The translations under genes were made by a program, and so were the position numbers. DNA of 64,000 bases. It comes from Frankiales bacterium. GTDB lineage: Bacteria; Actinomycetota; Actinomycetes; S36-B12; CAIYMF01. Positions 1-7,985 of this stretch are shown piece by piece. The notes beneath the pieces are model-generated. The model saw only the letters and a list, made by a program, of their open reading frames with translations, made no database searches and was not told the DNA's origin. The DNA lies in NCBI GenBank assembly GCA_016125335.1, contig WGLY01000001.1, forward strand, positions 120,494 through 184,493, in the 5' to 3' direction. How positions within the stretch are numbered: the stretch's first letter is position 1; each line of letters opens with the position of its first letter.

Positions 1-61
1 CGACGTACAGCGCGAACGCGGCCGCTCGATCCTTCTCGGGCGTCGCGCCGACCTCCTGCAT
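1..61 (-). CDS. N-terminal fragment of an unidentified protein, cut by the window edge
   Basis: An ATG on the minus strand at 61 opens a reading frame that runs off the left edge; only 20 residues are visible (starting MQEVGATPEKDRAAAFALYV). Nothing in them identifies a family. A GGAGTTCCCG sequence lies about 30 bases upstream in the same orientation and resembles the GGGTTCC elements found in front of many genes further right, which mildly supports a real gene start here. The bases 62-158 between this gene and the next hold the two divergent promoters and no other gene. Confidence 0.4.
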   Translation of the reverse strand, partial: MQEVGATPEKDRAAAFALYV

Positions 62-158
62 GGTGGTCAGTATGCCCCGTGCGGTGGGCGGGAACTCCGC
101 TCGAGCAAGTGTGGGCTGGCCCACGGTGGGCGACCGGATCACGACCTAGTCTGCCCTC

Positions 159-380
159 GTGGAGCGACTCATCGAGTTCATCATCGCCATCCCCCTCGTC
201 GCCTATCCGATCCTGCTGGCGGTGGGCACTTGGCGCGGCAAGGTCCGGCTGTACAAGTGCACGGTCGACGCACGACACGACCTGCGGATGCGCGCCGCCT
301 TCCCGGAGATGGATGAGCAGAGCTGCCCCGTCATCCCCCTGCGAGAGGGGACGCTCGTGGACCATGACGACCGCACCTGA
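159..380 (+). CDS. Small single-pass membrane protein of unknown function
   Basis: A 73-residue protein beginning at GTG 159. Residues 4-23 form one hydrophobic segment (IEFIIAIPLVAYPILLAVGT), followed by a basic, cytosolic-looking tail with two cysteines (about residues 34 and 55). No Shine-Dalgarno sequence precedes the GTG, but TAGTCT at 147-152 sits at the distance of a -10 box for a leaderless transcript. The 3' end overlaps the start of the redoxin gene by 17 bases, which implies translational coupling and a shared role, perhaps anchoring or supplying electrons to the redoxin. I do not recognise the family. Confidence 0.6.
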   Translation: MERLIEFIIAIPLVAYPILLAVGTWRGKVRLYKCTVDARHDLRMRAAFPEMDEQSCPVIPLREGTLVDHDDRT

Positions 381-906
381 CCTGGGCGCCGTCCCGCTGC
401 TCACCCCTACGGGGCAGCCGAGCTCCCTCGAACCGTTCCGCGGGTCCTGGCTCGTGGCGCAGCTCGTCCGGTACTTCGGTTGCCTGCCCTGCCAGGAATG
501 GCTCATCGAGCTGGACCGGCAGAGACCGCGGTTCGAAGCGCACGGCGCCACCGTCGTCGCGATCGGTGGTTCGGCGGACTACCAGGCCCGCTGGCTGATG
601 CAGGAACGTGGCGTCACGATGCCCCTGCTCCTCGACCCCGACCAACGAGTCCGTGACGCGGTCGGGCTCGGTGACCCCCTGGGCTGGAGGATGCTCGACC
701 CCCGTGGCGTCGCCTCCTACGCGCGAACCATGACGCACGGGTTCCGACCCCAGCGGATCACCCGAGACACGGTTCGTTCGCCGGGCGTCGTGATCCTCGA
801 TCCGGGGCTGGTACCGCGCTGGCAGTTCCTGGGCCGCCGGATCGGCGACTACCCCGCCCACTCATCCGTCGAGTCGGCTCTGGGATCACGGGTCCGTGGG
901 ATCTGA
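364..906 (+). CDS. AhpC/TSA-type redoxin (thioredoxin fold)
   Basis: A 180-residue protein from ATG 364, coupled to the preceding membrane-protein gene. It reads as a peroxiredoxin/redoxin: an N-terminal GAVPLLTPTGQPSSL strand region, then a GCLPC motif (Cys40 and Cys43) at the start of the first helix, and a later QERGVTMPLLLDPD stretch typical of AhpC/TSA proteins. It has no signal peptide, so it should be cytosolic. A longer frame exists upstream, but its translation is Ser/Arg-rich shadow sequence. The family reduces peroxides or disulfides; the exact substrate is unknown. Confidence 0.75.
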   Translation: MTTAPDLGAVPLLTPTGQPSSLEPFRGSWLVAQLVRYFGCLPCQEWLIELDRQRPRFEAHGATVVAIGGSADYQARWLMQERGVTMPLLLDPDQRVRDAVGLGDPLGWRMLDPRGVASYARTMTHGFRPQRITRDTVRSPGVVILDPGLVPRWQFLGRRIGDYPAHSSVESALGSRVRGI

Positions 907-1108
907 CAGCGAACATCCGCCGCGAGTGTGTGGCAGCCCACAGAACTGGGAACTGCGTCGACGCACCATGGCATCGCGTCCGGGTCTCGCCACAGGTCGA
1001 GTCACCCGGACGTCCAGCGTGCCGCACGCGCGTCACCTGGCCGGATCCCGGGAATGCCGAGCATCGCTCGCCGGGTTCGGTATCGACCGACCAACCTGAG
1101 GAGCGCGG

Positions 1109-1705
1109 ATGACGATGACCACCACCGCATCGCGGCGACGGCTTCTGCTGGCGTCCTTGGCCCTGTCGGGGCTGTTGCTGACCGCCTGCGGCAGTGCAAC
1201 GGGTTCGACGAGCGGGCAGAGCGACCATTCGATCCCGCCGACTAGCGCCGCGCCGGTCATCGGTCCCACGGCCCTTGCGGCTCCGTCGACCCAGGCTCCG
1301 GCCGCCCTCCAGTTCGGCGGCGCCACGCTGGACGGTGCCGCGTTCTCCGGTGCGACCCTGGCGGGCAAGCCGGTGGTGCTGTGGTTCTGGGCGCCGTGGT
1401 GCACCATCTGCCGCGGCGAGGGCCCCGACATCGCCAAGCTCAGTGCCGAGTACTCCGGACGGGTCCAGTTCGTCGGGATCCCGGGGCTTGGGTCGGTGGA
1501 GGAGATGAAGGGCTTCGTGTCCGACACCGGAACCGGCGACTTCAGCCACGTATCGGACCTGGACGGCTCGCTGTGGGCGCGTTTCGGGGTCCCGGCTCAA
1601 CCATCCTTCGTCTTCGTCACCCGGCAGGGCGATGCGCAGCGGTTCATCGGCGGGATGAGCGCGGACGACCTGCGCAGCGTGCTCGACAAGCTCGTCGCGG
1701 CGTAG
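1109..1705 (+). CDS. TlpA/ResA-like thioredoxin lipoprotein
   Basis: A 198-residue exported thiol-disulfide protein. A basic start (TASRRR), a hydrophobic core and the lipobox LLTAC (acylated Cys27) make it a lipoprotein outside the membrane. A Ser/Thr/Pro linker leads to a thioredoxin domain with WAPWCTIC (Cys98, Cys101) and a later cis-proline region (VPAQPSFVFV). GAGGAGC at 1098-1104 is a good ribosome site for ATG 1109. It is followed after 7 bases by ccdA, which normally passes electrons across the membrane to just this kind of protein, so the pair probably forms one reductive pathway. Bases 907-1108 hold no gene. Confidence 0.85.
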   Translation: MTMTTTASRRRLLLASLALSGLLLTACGSATGSTSGQSDHSIPPTSAAPVIGPTALAAPSTQAPAALQFGGATLDGAAFSGATLAGKPVVLWFWAPWCTICRGEGPDIAKLSAEYSGRVQFVGIPGLGSVEEMKGFVSDTGTGDFSHVSDLDGSLWARFGVPAQPSFVFVTRQGDAQRFIGGMSADDLRSVLDKLVAA

Positions 1706-1712
1706 GCACCCG

Positions 1713-2585
1713 ATGGAGACCGGGCTGCTGGCCCTAGCGCTCGTAGCGGGCGCGGTAGCGGCCTTCAACCCCTGCGGTTTCGCGCTGCTCCCCGCCTACC
1801 TGACCGTGCTGGTGGCCCAGTCGGGCTCGGCACGGCCCGCCGACGGGGCCGGGGGAGAGCGGTCGGCTGCCGTGCTGCGCGCCCTGCGGTTCTCCGCCGG
1901 GATGACGATCGGGTTCGTCGCGGTGTTCGGTCTGTTCGGTCTGGTGCTCACTCCGCTGGCCTTGTCCCTGGAGCGGTATCTGCCCTTCGTCACCGTCGTC
2001 ATCGGGATCGGGCTGATCGGACTCGGGGGGTGGCTGCTGGCCGGTCACTCGCTGCGGATCCCCGCCCTGGCCGGGCGGGGGCAGGGCCCGACGGCTGCGT
2101 GGGGCTCCCAGGTGGCGTACGGCGTCGGGTTCGCCCTCGCGTCGCTGTCCTGCACGCTGGCGCCCTTCCTCGCCGTCACTACTGCCGCCGCGCGGTCGGG
2201 GAGCGTCGCGTCCGGTGTGCTGGTGTTCGTCACCTACGCGGTGGGGATGGGCATCGTCGTGCTCGTCCTGGCCGTCGGCGTGGCGACCGCGGGAGCGTCG
2301 GCGGCGACGCGGATGCGGCGAGCCGGGCCGCGCATCATGCGCTTCAGCGGGCTCCTGCTGGTCGTCGCCGGCGCGTATGTCGCCTGGTACGGCGTGTTCG
2401 AGATCCGGGTGCTTGCCGGCGATGCGACGTCGGATCCGGTGGTCGGTGCCGCCACCCAGATCCAGTCGGCGATCACCCGTGCGGTGGCGTCGGTTGGCCC
2501 CTTGCCACTTGTGCTTCTTGGCGTAGGCGTCGTCGTCATCGTGGCAGCGGTCCTGGCGAGACGGCGTCAGGGCGCACGGTCATGA
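1713..2585 (+). CDS. ccdA: CcdA/DsbD-type transmembrane electron carrier
   Basis: A 290-residue integral membrane protein with six or more hydrophobic segments. The hallmark is AAFNPCGFALLPAY near the N-terminus (Cys21), matched by a second cysteine in ASLSCTLAPFL (Cys147); this Cys pair carries reducing equivalents from cytosolic thioredoxin to the outside in the CcdA/DsbD family. The last 25 residues are a membrane segment and a short basic tail. It lies 7 bases after the thioredoxin-like lipoprotein gene, its probable partner. The next gene is convergent and ends 28 bases away. Confidence 0.9.
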   Translation: METGLLALALVAGAVAAFNPCGFALLPAYLTVLVAQSGSARPADGAGGERSAAVLRALRFSAGMTIGFVAVFGLFGLVLTPLALSLERYLPFVTVVIGIGLIGLGGWLLAGHSLRIPALAGRGQGPTAAWGSQVAYGVGFALASLSCTLAPFLAVTTAAARSGSVASGVLVFVTYAVGMGIVVLVLAVGVATAGASAATRMRRAGPRIMRFSGLLLVVAGAYVAWYGVFEIRVLAGDATSDPVVGAATQIQSAITRAVASVGPLPLVLLGVGVVVIVAAVLARRRQGARS

Positions 2586-2613
2586 GCCCGTGGCGCGGGG
2601 GCGGTACGAGCCC

Positions 2614-3414
2614 TTAGCGCCGGACGGCTACCGTGCGACGGATGGCCAGGGGGAGCTGGCCCCCGGGGCGTGCGTGACGGCTCAACCGCGTCGCGGCCTC
2701 GCGCCGACGGTCGTCGCCGACGTGGGGCAGGTAGAGCGCGTCGACGGCGAGCAGCGCGTCGTCCTCGGACTCCAACGGGTGCACGAAGCGCAGCGCCGCG
2801 TCCGAGGTGATGTCGAGACCGGCCCCGTGAAGAATCCGCCGCAATCCTCGGCCACTGAAGCGCTGCGGCATCTCGGGAAGATGACGCAGTCCCGCGAGCA
2901 GCGGGATGGCCAGTCGCAGATCCGCAAGGCTGAAGGGGGTGCCCACCGGTCGGATGGTGGTGAAGATGCCTCCGGGGCGAAGGACCCGCGCGACCTCGGT
3001 GAGAGCGACCTCGATGGGTCGGAGCAGCATCACGGCCATCGAGCACACGACGACGTCGACACTGGCGCTCGGCAGTGGCAGCACCAGGGCGTCGGCACTC
3101 ATCAGCGGCCCCCGGCCTCGCTCGGCCGCGTAGGCGAGCTCGGCAGCTGAGAGATCGACGCCGAGATAGTGGGTCGCGTCGAGGAGCAACGGATGCATGG
3201 GGGCGCTCCCGCACGCGAGGTCGAGGACATGACCGGGGTTCGCCCGCACCGAGGCCCGCAGCCACTGGTAGGGCGTCCCGACATCCGGGTGAGTTGCTCG
3301 GGTGAGCACGCGTTCGGTGATCCCAGCATGTGACGCGTGGTAGTCCTCGAGGTAGCGCGACCACTCGTCTGCGGATGATGACCGCTGGGCCTCGTCGCTG
3401 GGGCGTTCGGTCAC
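2614..3414 (-). CDS. Class I SAM-dependent methyltransferase
   Basis: A 266-residue protein with the methyltransferase type 11 layout: motif I HVLDLACGSAP (about 62-72), an acidic turn YLGVDLSAAEL after strand 2, SADALVLPLPSASVDVV, and the post-I motif EVARVLRPGGIFTTIRP. The substrate cannot be read from sequence. Its ATG overlaps the TGA of the mycoredoxin-like gene (3411-3414), so both are co-translated, behind merR. It may act on a metal compound or a thiol, but that is guesswork from position only. Confidence 0.8.
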   Translation of the reverse strand: MTERPSDEAQRSSSADEWSRYLEDYHASHAGITERVLTRATHPDVGTPYQWLRASVRANPGHVLDLACGSAPMHPLLLDATHYLGVDLSAAELAYAAERGRGPLMSADALVLPLPSASVDVVVCSMAVMLLRPIEVALTEVARVLRPGGIFTTIRPVGTPFSLADLRLAIPLLAGLRHLPEMPQRFSGRGLRRILHGAGLDITSDAALRFVHPLESEDDALLAVDALYLPHVGDDRRREAATRLSRHARPGGQLPLAIRRTVAVRR

Positions 3415-3692
3415 GGCCGGCCGGTCGCGGCTCGTGACCGGTCACGATCGAGGTGCTCGAGGACCTGACGCCCGGACGGTTCGATCATCACCGTGCCGTC
3501 GTCGAAGACCACCGTCGGAACGGATTGGTTGCCGTCGTTGACTCGCACGACGAAATCCGCCGCGGAGCTGTCCTGCTCGATGTCGATCTCGCGGTAGGCG
3601 ACCCCCGAACGGTCCAGGGCGGACTTGAGCCGGATGCAGTCACCGCACCAGGTCGTGCTGTAGATGGTCATCGCCGCGTTGCGAGTCGACAC
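3411..3692 (-). CDS. Mycoredoxin/glutaredoxin-like protein (CGDC)
   Basis: A 93-residue glutaredoxin-fold protein: TIYSTTWCGDCIRLK (Cys16, Cys19), YREIDIEQD, and the cis-Pro motif SVPTVVFDDGT. These are features of actinobacterial mycoredoxins, which reduce mycothiol mixed disulfides. I place the start at GTG 3692 because GGAGG lies 8 bases before it; the ATG at 3671 has no ribosome site. The gene sits between merR and the methyltransferase on the minus strand. A GGGTTCCC element lies 39 bases before the start. The active-site CGDC differs from the usual CGYC or CPYC. Confidence 0.85.
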   Translation of the reverse strand: MSTRNAAMTIYSTTWCGDCIRLKSALDRSGVAYREIDIEQDSSAADFVVRVNDGNQSVPTVVFDDGTVMIEPSGRQVLEHLDRDRSRAATGRP

Positions 3693-3731
3693 TGCTCGTC
3701 CTCCGGTTCGGTGGTGCGTATGTCCTGGCCA

Positions 3732-3739
3732 GGGAACCC
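3732..3739 (-). promoter_or_regulatory. GGGTTCCC element before the mycoredoxin-like gene
   Basis: On the minus strand this reads CGCGGGTTCCCTGG and lies 39 bases before GTG 3692. It is one of about nine related elements in the left half, all reading GGGTTCC toward the gene they precede. It could be a -35 box of an alternative sigma factor or an operator; no matching -10 box is evident by eye. Confidence 0.45.
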
Positions 3740-3801
3740 GCGAGCTCCGCCGCGGCATTCCCATCGCGGCGTCCCCGGCGCGTCGACGCGCCGGCTGCTG
3801 G

Positions 3802-4254
3802 TCAGCCCGCCGCGTCTCGGGGGCTGAACGAGCGGCCGTGGTCCGAGCACGTGCACGGTCCCGGGTTGATGATGTGGCAGACGGTGTCGGGCAGGCAGTC
3901 GGCCGCGGCAAGGTCGACGGCCCGGGCCCGCAGCTCACGCAGGTCGCGGCGCAGCGACTGCAGGTCGCGGATTCGCTCGGTGAGCTGGTCGAGGTGATCG
4001 TCGAGCAGTTCGGTGGCCGCGGCACACGGTGTCCGGCCGTCGTCGCGGATCGCGAGCAGGTCGCGAATCTCGGCCAGGCTGAGCCCGATCGCCTGTCCGC
4101 TCCTGATGAACGTGAGCCGCGCCTCGGAGCTCTGGTCGTAGTCGCGGTACCCACTACTGGTTCGGGACGCCGCCAGAACGAGCCCGATTTCCTCGTAGTA
4201 CCGCAGCGTCTTGGCCGTGATCCCGTGCCGGTGGGCGAGTTCACCGATCTTCAT
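3802..4254 (-). CDS. merR: MerR-family metal-responsive regulator
   Basis: A 150-residue MerR protein. Residues 2-45 are the winged helix-turn-helix (KIGELAHRHGITAKTLRYYE). Cysteines 77, 120, 126, 134 and 136 (DCLPDTVCHIINPGPCTC) fit a thiophilic metal site at the dimer helix and C-terminal loop. ATG 4254 is preferred; an immediately preceding GTG at 4257 would add one residue. It is divergent from merA with a 47-base gap that holds a typical MerR-class promoter, so it should repress and activate merA in response to Hg(II). Zn, Cd or Pb sensing is possible because Cys spacing differs from classical MerR. Confidence 0.85.
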   Translation of the reverse strand: MKIGELAHRHGITAKTLRYYEEIGLVLAASRTSSGYRDYDQSSEARLTFIRSGQAIGLSLAEIRDLLAIRDDGRTPCAAATELLDDHLDQLTERIRDLQSLRRDLRELRARAVDLAAADCLPDTVCHIINPGPCTCSDHGRSFSPRDAAG

Positions 4255-4262
4255 CACGCCAC

Positions 4263-4295
4263 CTTGACCTTCCCGTCGACTGGAAGGTCCAAGGT
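4263..4295 (+). promoter_or_regulatory. MerR-type operator-promoter, probably leaderless
   Basis: Between merR and merA lies a near-perfect dyad: CCTTGACCTTCC (4263-4274) and GGAAGGTCCAAGG (4282-4294) around an 8-base centre. It contains TTGACC (4264-4269) as a -35 box and CAAGGT (4290-4295) as a weak -10 box, 20 bases apart. Over-long spacing with a dyad between the boxes is the signature of MerR-activated promoters. The -10 box ends only 6 bases before ATG 4302, so the merA transcript is probably leaderless. Confidence 0.7.
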
Positions 4296-4301
4296 ACGTC
4301 C

Positions 4302-5675
4302 ATGGACTATGACCTGCTCGTTATCGGATCCGGCTCGGCAGCCTTCGCCGCAGGGATCGAGGCCCGATCCCTCGGTGCCACGGTCGCGCTGATCGAGCGC
4401 GGCACCCTGGGAGGCACCTGCGTGAACGTGGGCTGTGTCCCGTCCAAGACGCTGCTGGCGGCGGCGCACGTGGCAGCGCGGGCCTCCGCGCACCCGTTCG
4501 AAGGGGTCGAGACCGAGCTTCGCCACGTCGACCTGGGCACGGTCGTGGCGCGTAAGGACGACCTGGTCGCCGGCCTCCGCCAGACCAAGTACGCCGACGT
4601 CGCCACAGCTCATGGGTTCGACGTGCTGTCGGGGGAGGCCCGATTCCTCGACGACCGCACCCTTGCCGTCGCCGACTTCACCTTGGCCATCAACTCGGTG
4701 GTGATCGCGACCGGCGCGGCACCTGCCGTGCCACCGATCCCCGGACTGGACTCGGTGGACTACCTGACGTCCACCACGGTGATGGAGCTGCAGGTGCTCC
4801 CTGCCAGCCTCGTCGTCATCGGTGCAGGCTTCGTCGGCACCGAGCAAGCTCAGCTCTTCGCCCAACTGGGGACCCGGGTCAGTCTCATCGGACCTCTGCT
4901 CACCGGCGCTGACCCGGATCTGGCGAACCTCCTGGACCAATCCCTTCGCGATGAGGGCATCACGCGGTGCGGAACCAAGGCTGTCCGTATCGACACAACG
5001 CCGGACGGCATCGTGGTCTGGTGCGAGGACGGCACGAGTGTGACGGGTGAGCACGTCCTGGTCGCGACGGGGCGGACGCCGCGAACCGCTGACCTCCAGC
5101 TCGACCACGCCGGCATCGCGGTGGACGACCGGGGGAGGGTCCGGATCAACGATGCCCTGCGCACGACCCATCCGCGTGTCTTCGCTGCGGGGGACGTCAC
5201 GACCGCGCCTGAGTTCGTCTATGTGGCTGCGGTGATGGGTCGCACCGCAGCGCACAACGCGATCGCCGGGACAACCCGGGCGATGGACTACACCGGCCTG
5301 CCCCACGTGGCGTTCACCAGTCCGCAGCTGGCCTGGTGCGGTCCCAACGAGGCCGAAGCGATACGACTCGGTCACGCGGTCGAGACCCGGACCCTGGGCC
5401 TTGAGCAGGTGCCCCGTGCTCTGGTCAGCCGCGACACCCGGGGGGCCATCAAGCTCGTGGTCGCTGCTGACACCCACCAACTCCTCGGCGTCCACGTGCT
5501 GGCCGATCACGGGGGTGAGCTGCTCTATGCCGCCACGATCGCGATCAAGGCTGGTTGGACGGTCGAGCAGCTCGCCGACACGTGGGCCCCCTATCTGACG
5601 ATGAACGAGGGACTCAAGCTTGCGGCCCAGAGCTTCCACAGCGACGTCGCAGCGATGTCCTGCTGCGCGGGGTGA
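4302..5675 (+). CDS. merA: Mercuric reductase, form without N-terminal metal-binding domain
   Basis: A 457-residue flavoenzyme that reduces Hg(II) to volatile Hg(0) with NADPH. The FAD fold starts at once (VIGSGSAAFAAG), followed by the redox-active GGTCVNVGCVPSK (Cys40, Cys45), a GAGFVGTEQAQ nucleotide-binding motif, and FAAGDVTTAPEFVYVAA. The C-terminus is MSCCAG, the vicinal Cys pair (454, 455) that hands Hg to the active site and separates MerA from lipoamide dehydrogenases. The N-terminal HMA domain found in many MerA proteins is absent. Divergent merR and a coupled small membrane protein complete a compact mer operon. Confidence 0.92.
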   Translation: MDYDLLVIGSGSAAFAAGIEARSLGATVALIERGTLGGTCVNVGCVPSKTLLAAAHVAARASAHPFEGVETELRHVDLGTVVARKDDLVAGLRQTKYADVATAHGFDVLSGEARFLDDRTLAVADFTLAINSVVIATGAAPAVPPIPGLDSVDYLTSTTVMELQVLPASLVVIGAGFVGTEQAQLFAQLGTRVSLIGPLLTGADPDLANLLDQSLRDEGITRCGTKAVRIDTTPDGIVVWCEDGTSVTGEHVLVATGRTPRTADLQLDHAGIAVDDRGRVRINDALRTTHPRVFAAGDVTTAPEFVYVAAVMGRTAAHNAIAGTTRAMDYTGLPHVAFTSPQLAWCGPNEAEAIRLGHAVETRTLGLEQVPRALVSRDTRGAIKLVVAADTHQLLGVHVLADHGGELLYAATIAIKAGWTVEQLADTWAPYLTMNEGLKLAAQSFHSDVAAMSCCAG

Positions 5676-6001
5676 GCATCATGCGCCGGACCGACCACCT
5701 GCGAGACGAGCCGATAGGTCGGGTCGGGCGGAGTCCGCGACCGGCGCTGCGTCCGAGCCCGTCGAGCTGGCCGACGGCGATGAAGGGGATGGTTGCCGCG
5801 ACCGTGGTCCTCGTCTGCTGCGCGGGACCCGCGCTGTCGGCGGGCAGCGCGGTCGCGGTGCTCGGCTGGCTTGGCGCACGACCGCTCGGTGCGGTCATCG
5901 GCGTGGCTGTGGTCGCGGTCGTCTCAGCGCGGCTGCTCCACAACCGGCGTCGAATCGGCTCGCCGCATGGACGGCGAGATCCCGGCGGCTCAGCCCCATA
6001 A
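5672..6001 (+). CDS. Small membrane protein with Cys-Cys pair, probable mercury importer (MerT/MerF-like)
   Basis: A 109-residue protein whose GTG overlaps the merA stop codon (GTGA), so it is co-translated with merA. After a basic, Pro-rich 38-residue head come two hydrophobic segments (about 41-66 and 70-88) ending in LLHNRRR. The first contains VLVCCAGPA (Cys49, Cys50): a vicinal Cys pair followed by xGP is the hallmark of the MerT/MerF/MerE membrane transporters that pass Hg(II) inward to MerA. Overall sequence similarity beyond this is weak, so the exact family is uncertain. The extended N-terminus is unusual. Confidence 0.7.
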   Translation: MSIMRRTDHLRDEPIGRVGRSPRPALRPSPSSWPTAMKGMVAATVVLVCCAGPALSAGSAVAVLGWLGARPLGAVIGVAVVAVVSARLLHNRRRIGSPHGRRDPGGSAP

Positions 6002-6146
6002 CGGCCTGGTCTAGGCGACGCAGAGTGGGGACGGCCTCGGTGGTGTCCGCGAAGGGTGCCCGCGGACTCCACGCGCAGGGGACCGCCGACGGTGCAGCCG
6101 CGGGCGGTCGACGGGGCCGTCGGCACACGGCGACGACCGGAGTTCT

Positions 6147-6199
6147 GCCGGCGAAGCCGGAGCCGGAGAATGTGCCGGGGATCCGGGAAGGATCCCGGC
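6147..6199 (+). terminator. Tandem hairpins after the mer operon
   Basis: Two strong hairpins lie in the 230-base gap after the mer operon: CCGGC-GAA-GCCGG (about 6148-6160) and GCCGGGGATCC/GGATCCCGGC (6174-6184 and 6190-6199, one bulged base). There is no T-run, as is common in high-GC bacteria. They may end mer transcription or form a leader for the next gene. The rest of 6002-6231 shows no gene. Confidence 0.4.
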
Positions 6200-6207
6200 G
6201 GACCGCC

Positions 6208-6215
6208 GGGTTTCC
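6208..6215 (+). promoter_or_regulatory. GGGTTTCC element before the zinc-finger gene
   Basis: A variant (one extra T) of the recurring GGGTTCC element, 16 bases before ATG 6232. It is closer to the start than the other copies, so its role is less certain. Confidence 0.3.
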
Positions 6216-6231
6216 GATCGTGAAGGTTTCC

Positions 6232-6501
6232 ATGACGGTCGTGCCTCGCATGATCACGTGCCGATGGGCGGCGCGTCGTCTGCAGCGGTATCTCGATCAA
6301 GATCCCTCTGGGCTGCTGCCCGACGACGACCTGCGTCGTCTCGAGGCACACCTAGCGACGTGCGAGAAGTGTCAAGGACTCGCCAGCGAGTACCGGTCGG
6401 TGTCCGGGATGCTGGCCCGGCTGTCGCTGACCTGCGAGCCGGATGCGGCGACCATCGAGCGCGTTCAGCAACGCTTCGAGCTCGTACTGGACGAGGAGTG
6501 A
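6232..6501 (+). CDS. Putative zinc-finger (anti-sigma-like) protein
   Basis: An 89-residue protein built around CRWAARRLQRYLD and HLATCEKC. The C...HxxxCxxC spacing is that of the zf-HC2 domain found at the N-terminus of zinc-binding anti-sigma factors (ZAS family). No transmembrane segment follows, so this would be a soluble, RsrA-like version. ATG 6232 has GAAGG 6 bases upstream; an ATG at 6250 lacks a site. No sigma factor gene is adjacent; the next gene, an oxidoreductase, follows directly. A redox-sensing role fits the neighbourhood, but the partner sigma factor is unknown. Confidence 0.65.
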   Translation: MTVVPRMITCRWAARRLQRYLDQDPSGLLPDDDLRRLEAHLATCEKCQGLASEYRSVSGMLARLSLTCEPDAATIERVQQRFELVLDEE

Positions 6502-6503
6502 GT

Positions 6504-7952
6504 GTGGACACGGAGCTGGAGCACGACTGGGACCTGGCTGTGATCGGCGGTGGAACCGCCGGCATCGTCGGGGCCAAGACGGCGGCTGGACTCGGCGCGA
6601 GGGTCGTGCTCATCGAACGGCACAAGACCGGCGGAGACTGCCTCTGGACGGGCTGCGTACCGAGCAAGGCGCTGCTGGCGGCGGCGGGCAGCGCGGCCCA
6701 GGCGCGCGCCGCCGCGCGTCTAGGGGTGAAGGTCGCCGGGGTCGACGTCGACTTCCCGACGGTGATGCGCCACGTGCACTCCGCCATCGCCGCCATCGAG
6801 CCCGTCGATTCCGTGGAGGCCCTCGAGGCCGCCGGTGTCACAGTGATCCGAGGGGACGCAAGGTTCGCCTCGGCCAGGACCTTCGAGGTCGGTGGCGCGT
6901 CGGTGACGTTCCGCCATGCCCTGCTGGCGACCGGGGCAACCCCGGCCGTACCGCCGATCCAGGGGCTCGACGGCTTCCCGTTCCTGACCTCGGACACGCT
7001 GTGGGACCTCTCCGCGCTGCCTCCCCGGCTGGCCGTGCTGGGCGGGGGAAGTATCGGTTGCGAGCTCGGTCAGGCCTTCGCCCGCCTCGGGGCCGACGTC
7101 ACGGTGATCGAGGCCGCGCCGCGGATCCTTCCCCGCGAAGACCCGGACGCCTCCGCGGTTGTTGCTGCCGCCCTGACCGACGACGGGGTGACGGTCCTGG
7201 TGGGCCGTCCCGTCGCCTCCGTGCGAGGTAACGCTGATGGCTCGGGCGAGTTGTCGGTCGGCGACGGCCCCGATGCCACGGTGGCGTTCGACTGGCTCCT
7301 CGTCGCCGGCGGGCGCAGCCCTCGGACCCGCGACCTAGGCTTGGACACGGCGGGCATCGAACTCGACGCCCGAGGTTTCGTCGTCGTCGACGAGGCCTTG
7401 CGCACCACCAACAAGCGGGTGTGGGCGGCGGGTGACCTCACCGGGCACCCTCAGTTCACCCATCTCGCCGGGGTCCACGGCAGCCTGGCCGCCAGCAACG
7501 CGGTCCTCGGGCTTCGGCGCAAGGTGAACCTGACGGCCGTGCCTCGGGTGACGTTCACCGACCCCGAGGTCGCCGCCGTCGGGGTCCCCACCGGCGAGTC
7601 TGACCTGCCGTCCGGCGTCACCTCGGTGACCCGGCAGCACGACCACGTGGACCGTGCCGTCGCCGAGGACGACACCTCGGGTTTCGCCCGGCTGGCGTTG
7701 GACAACAAGGGTCGTGTCGTGGGTGCGACCGTCGTCGGTCCTCGGGCGGGGGAGACCCTGCCCGAGCTCACGGTCGCAGTCCGGATGGGGCTGCGGACGC
7801 GGGACCTCGCGAGCGCGATCCACGCCTACCCGACCTACGCCGACGGCCCCTGGAATGCAGCCATCGATGACGTCCGCGCGCGGCTGCAGCGGCCGGCGAT
7901 GGCGCGGGCGACTCAGGCGCTCCTCCGCTTCCGCCGGTCGCGCAGCTCATGA
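6504..7952 (+). CDS. Pyridine nucleotide-disulfide oxidoreductase (MerA/lipoamide dehydrogenase-like)
   Basis: A 482-residue class I flavin disulfide reductase. It shows VIGGGTAGIVGAK (FAD), GGDCLWTGCVPSK (Cys46, Cys51), LGGGSIGCELGQ (NAD(P)), WAAGDLTGHPQFTHLA and a C-terminal dimer domain with HAYPTYAD. The vicinal C-terminal cysteines of MerA are missing, so it is not a mercuric reductase of the usual kind. GTG 6504 has GAGGAG (6493-6498) 5 bases before it; a GTG at 6498 would overlap the preceding stop but has no ribosome site. Its disulfide substrate is unknown. Confidence 0.85.
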   Translation: MDTELEHDWDLAVIGGGTAGIVGAKTAAGLGARVVLIERHKTGGDCLWTGCVPSKALLAAAGSAAQARAAARLGVKVAGVDVDFPTVMRHVHSAIAAIEPVDSVEALEAAGVTVIRGDARFASARTFEVGGASVTFRHALLATGATPAVPPIQGLDGFPFLTSDTLWDLSALPPRLAVLGGGSIGCELGQAFARLGADVTVIEAAPRILPREDPDASAVVAAALTDDGVTVLVGRPVASVRGNADGSGELSVGDGPDATVAFDWLLVAGGRSPRTRDLGLDTAGIELDARGFVVVDEALRTTNKRVWAAGDLTGHPQFTHLAGVHGSLAASNAVLGLRRKVNLTAVPRVTFTDPEVAAVGVPTGESDLPSGVTSVTRQHDHVDRAVAEDDTSGFARLALDNKGRVVGATVVGPRAGETLPELTVAVRMGLRTRDLASAIHAYPTYADGPWNAAIDDVRARLQRPAMARATQALLRFRRSRSS

Positions 7953-7985
7953 CCCGGTCGGCGTGGAACCCCCAGCGGTCACGTC

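Noticed and set aside
79..363. Longer version of the redoxin gene
   Set aside because: Upstream translation is Ser/Arg-rich and overlaps the small membrane-protein gene in another frame; ATG 364 fits the family.
4254..5639. 461-codon open frame antisense to merA
   Set aside because: It is an exact shadow of merA on the other strand; its translation is Arg/Gly/His-rich with no family match.
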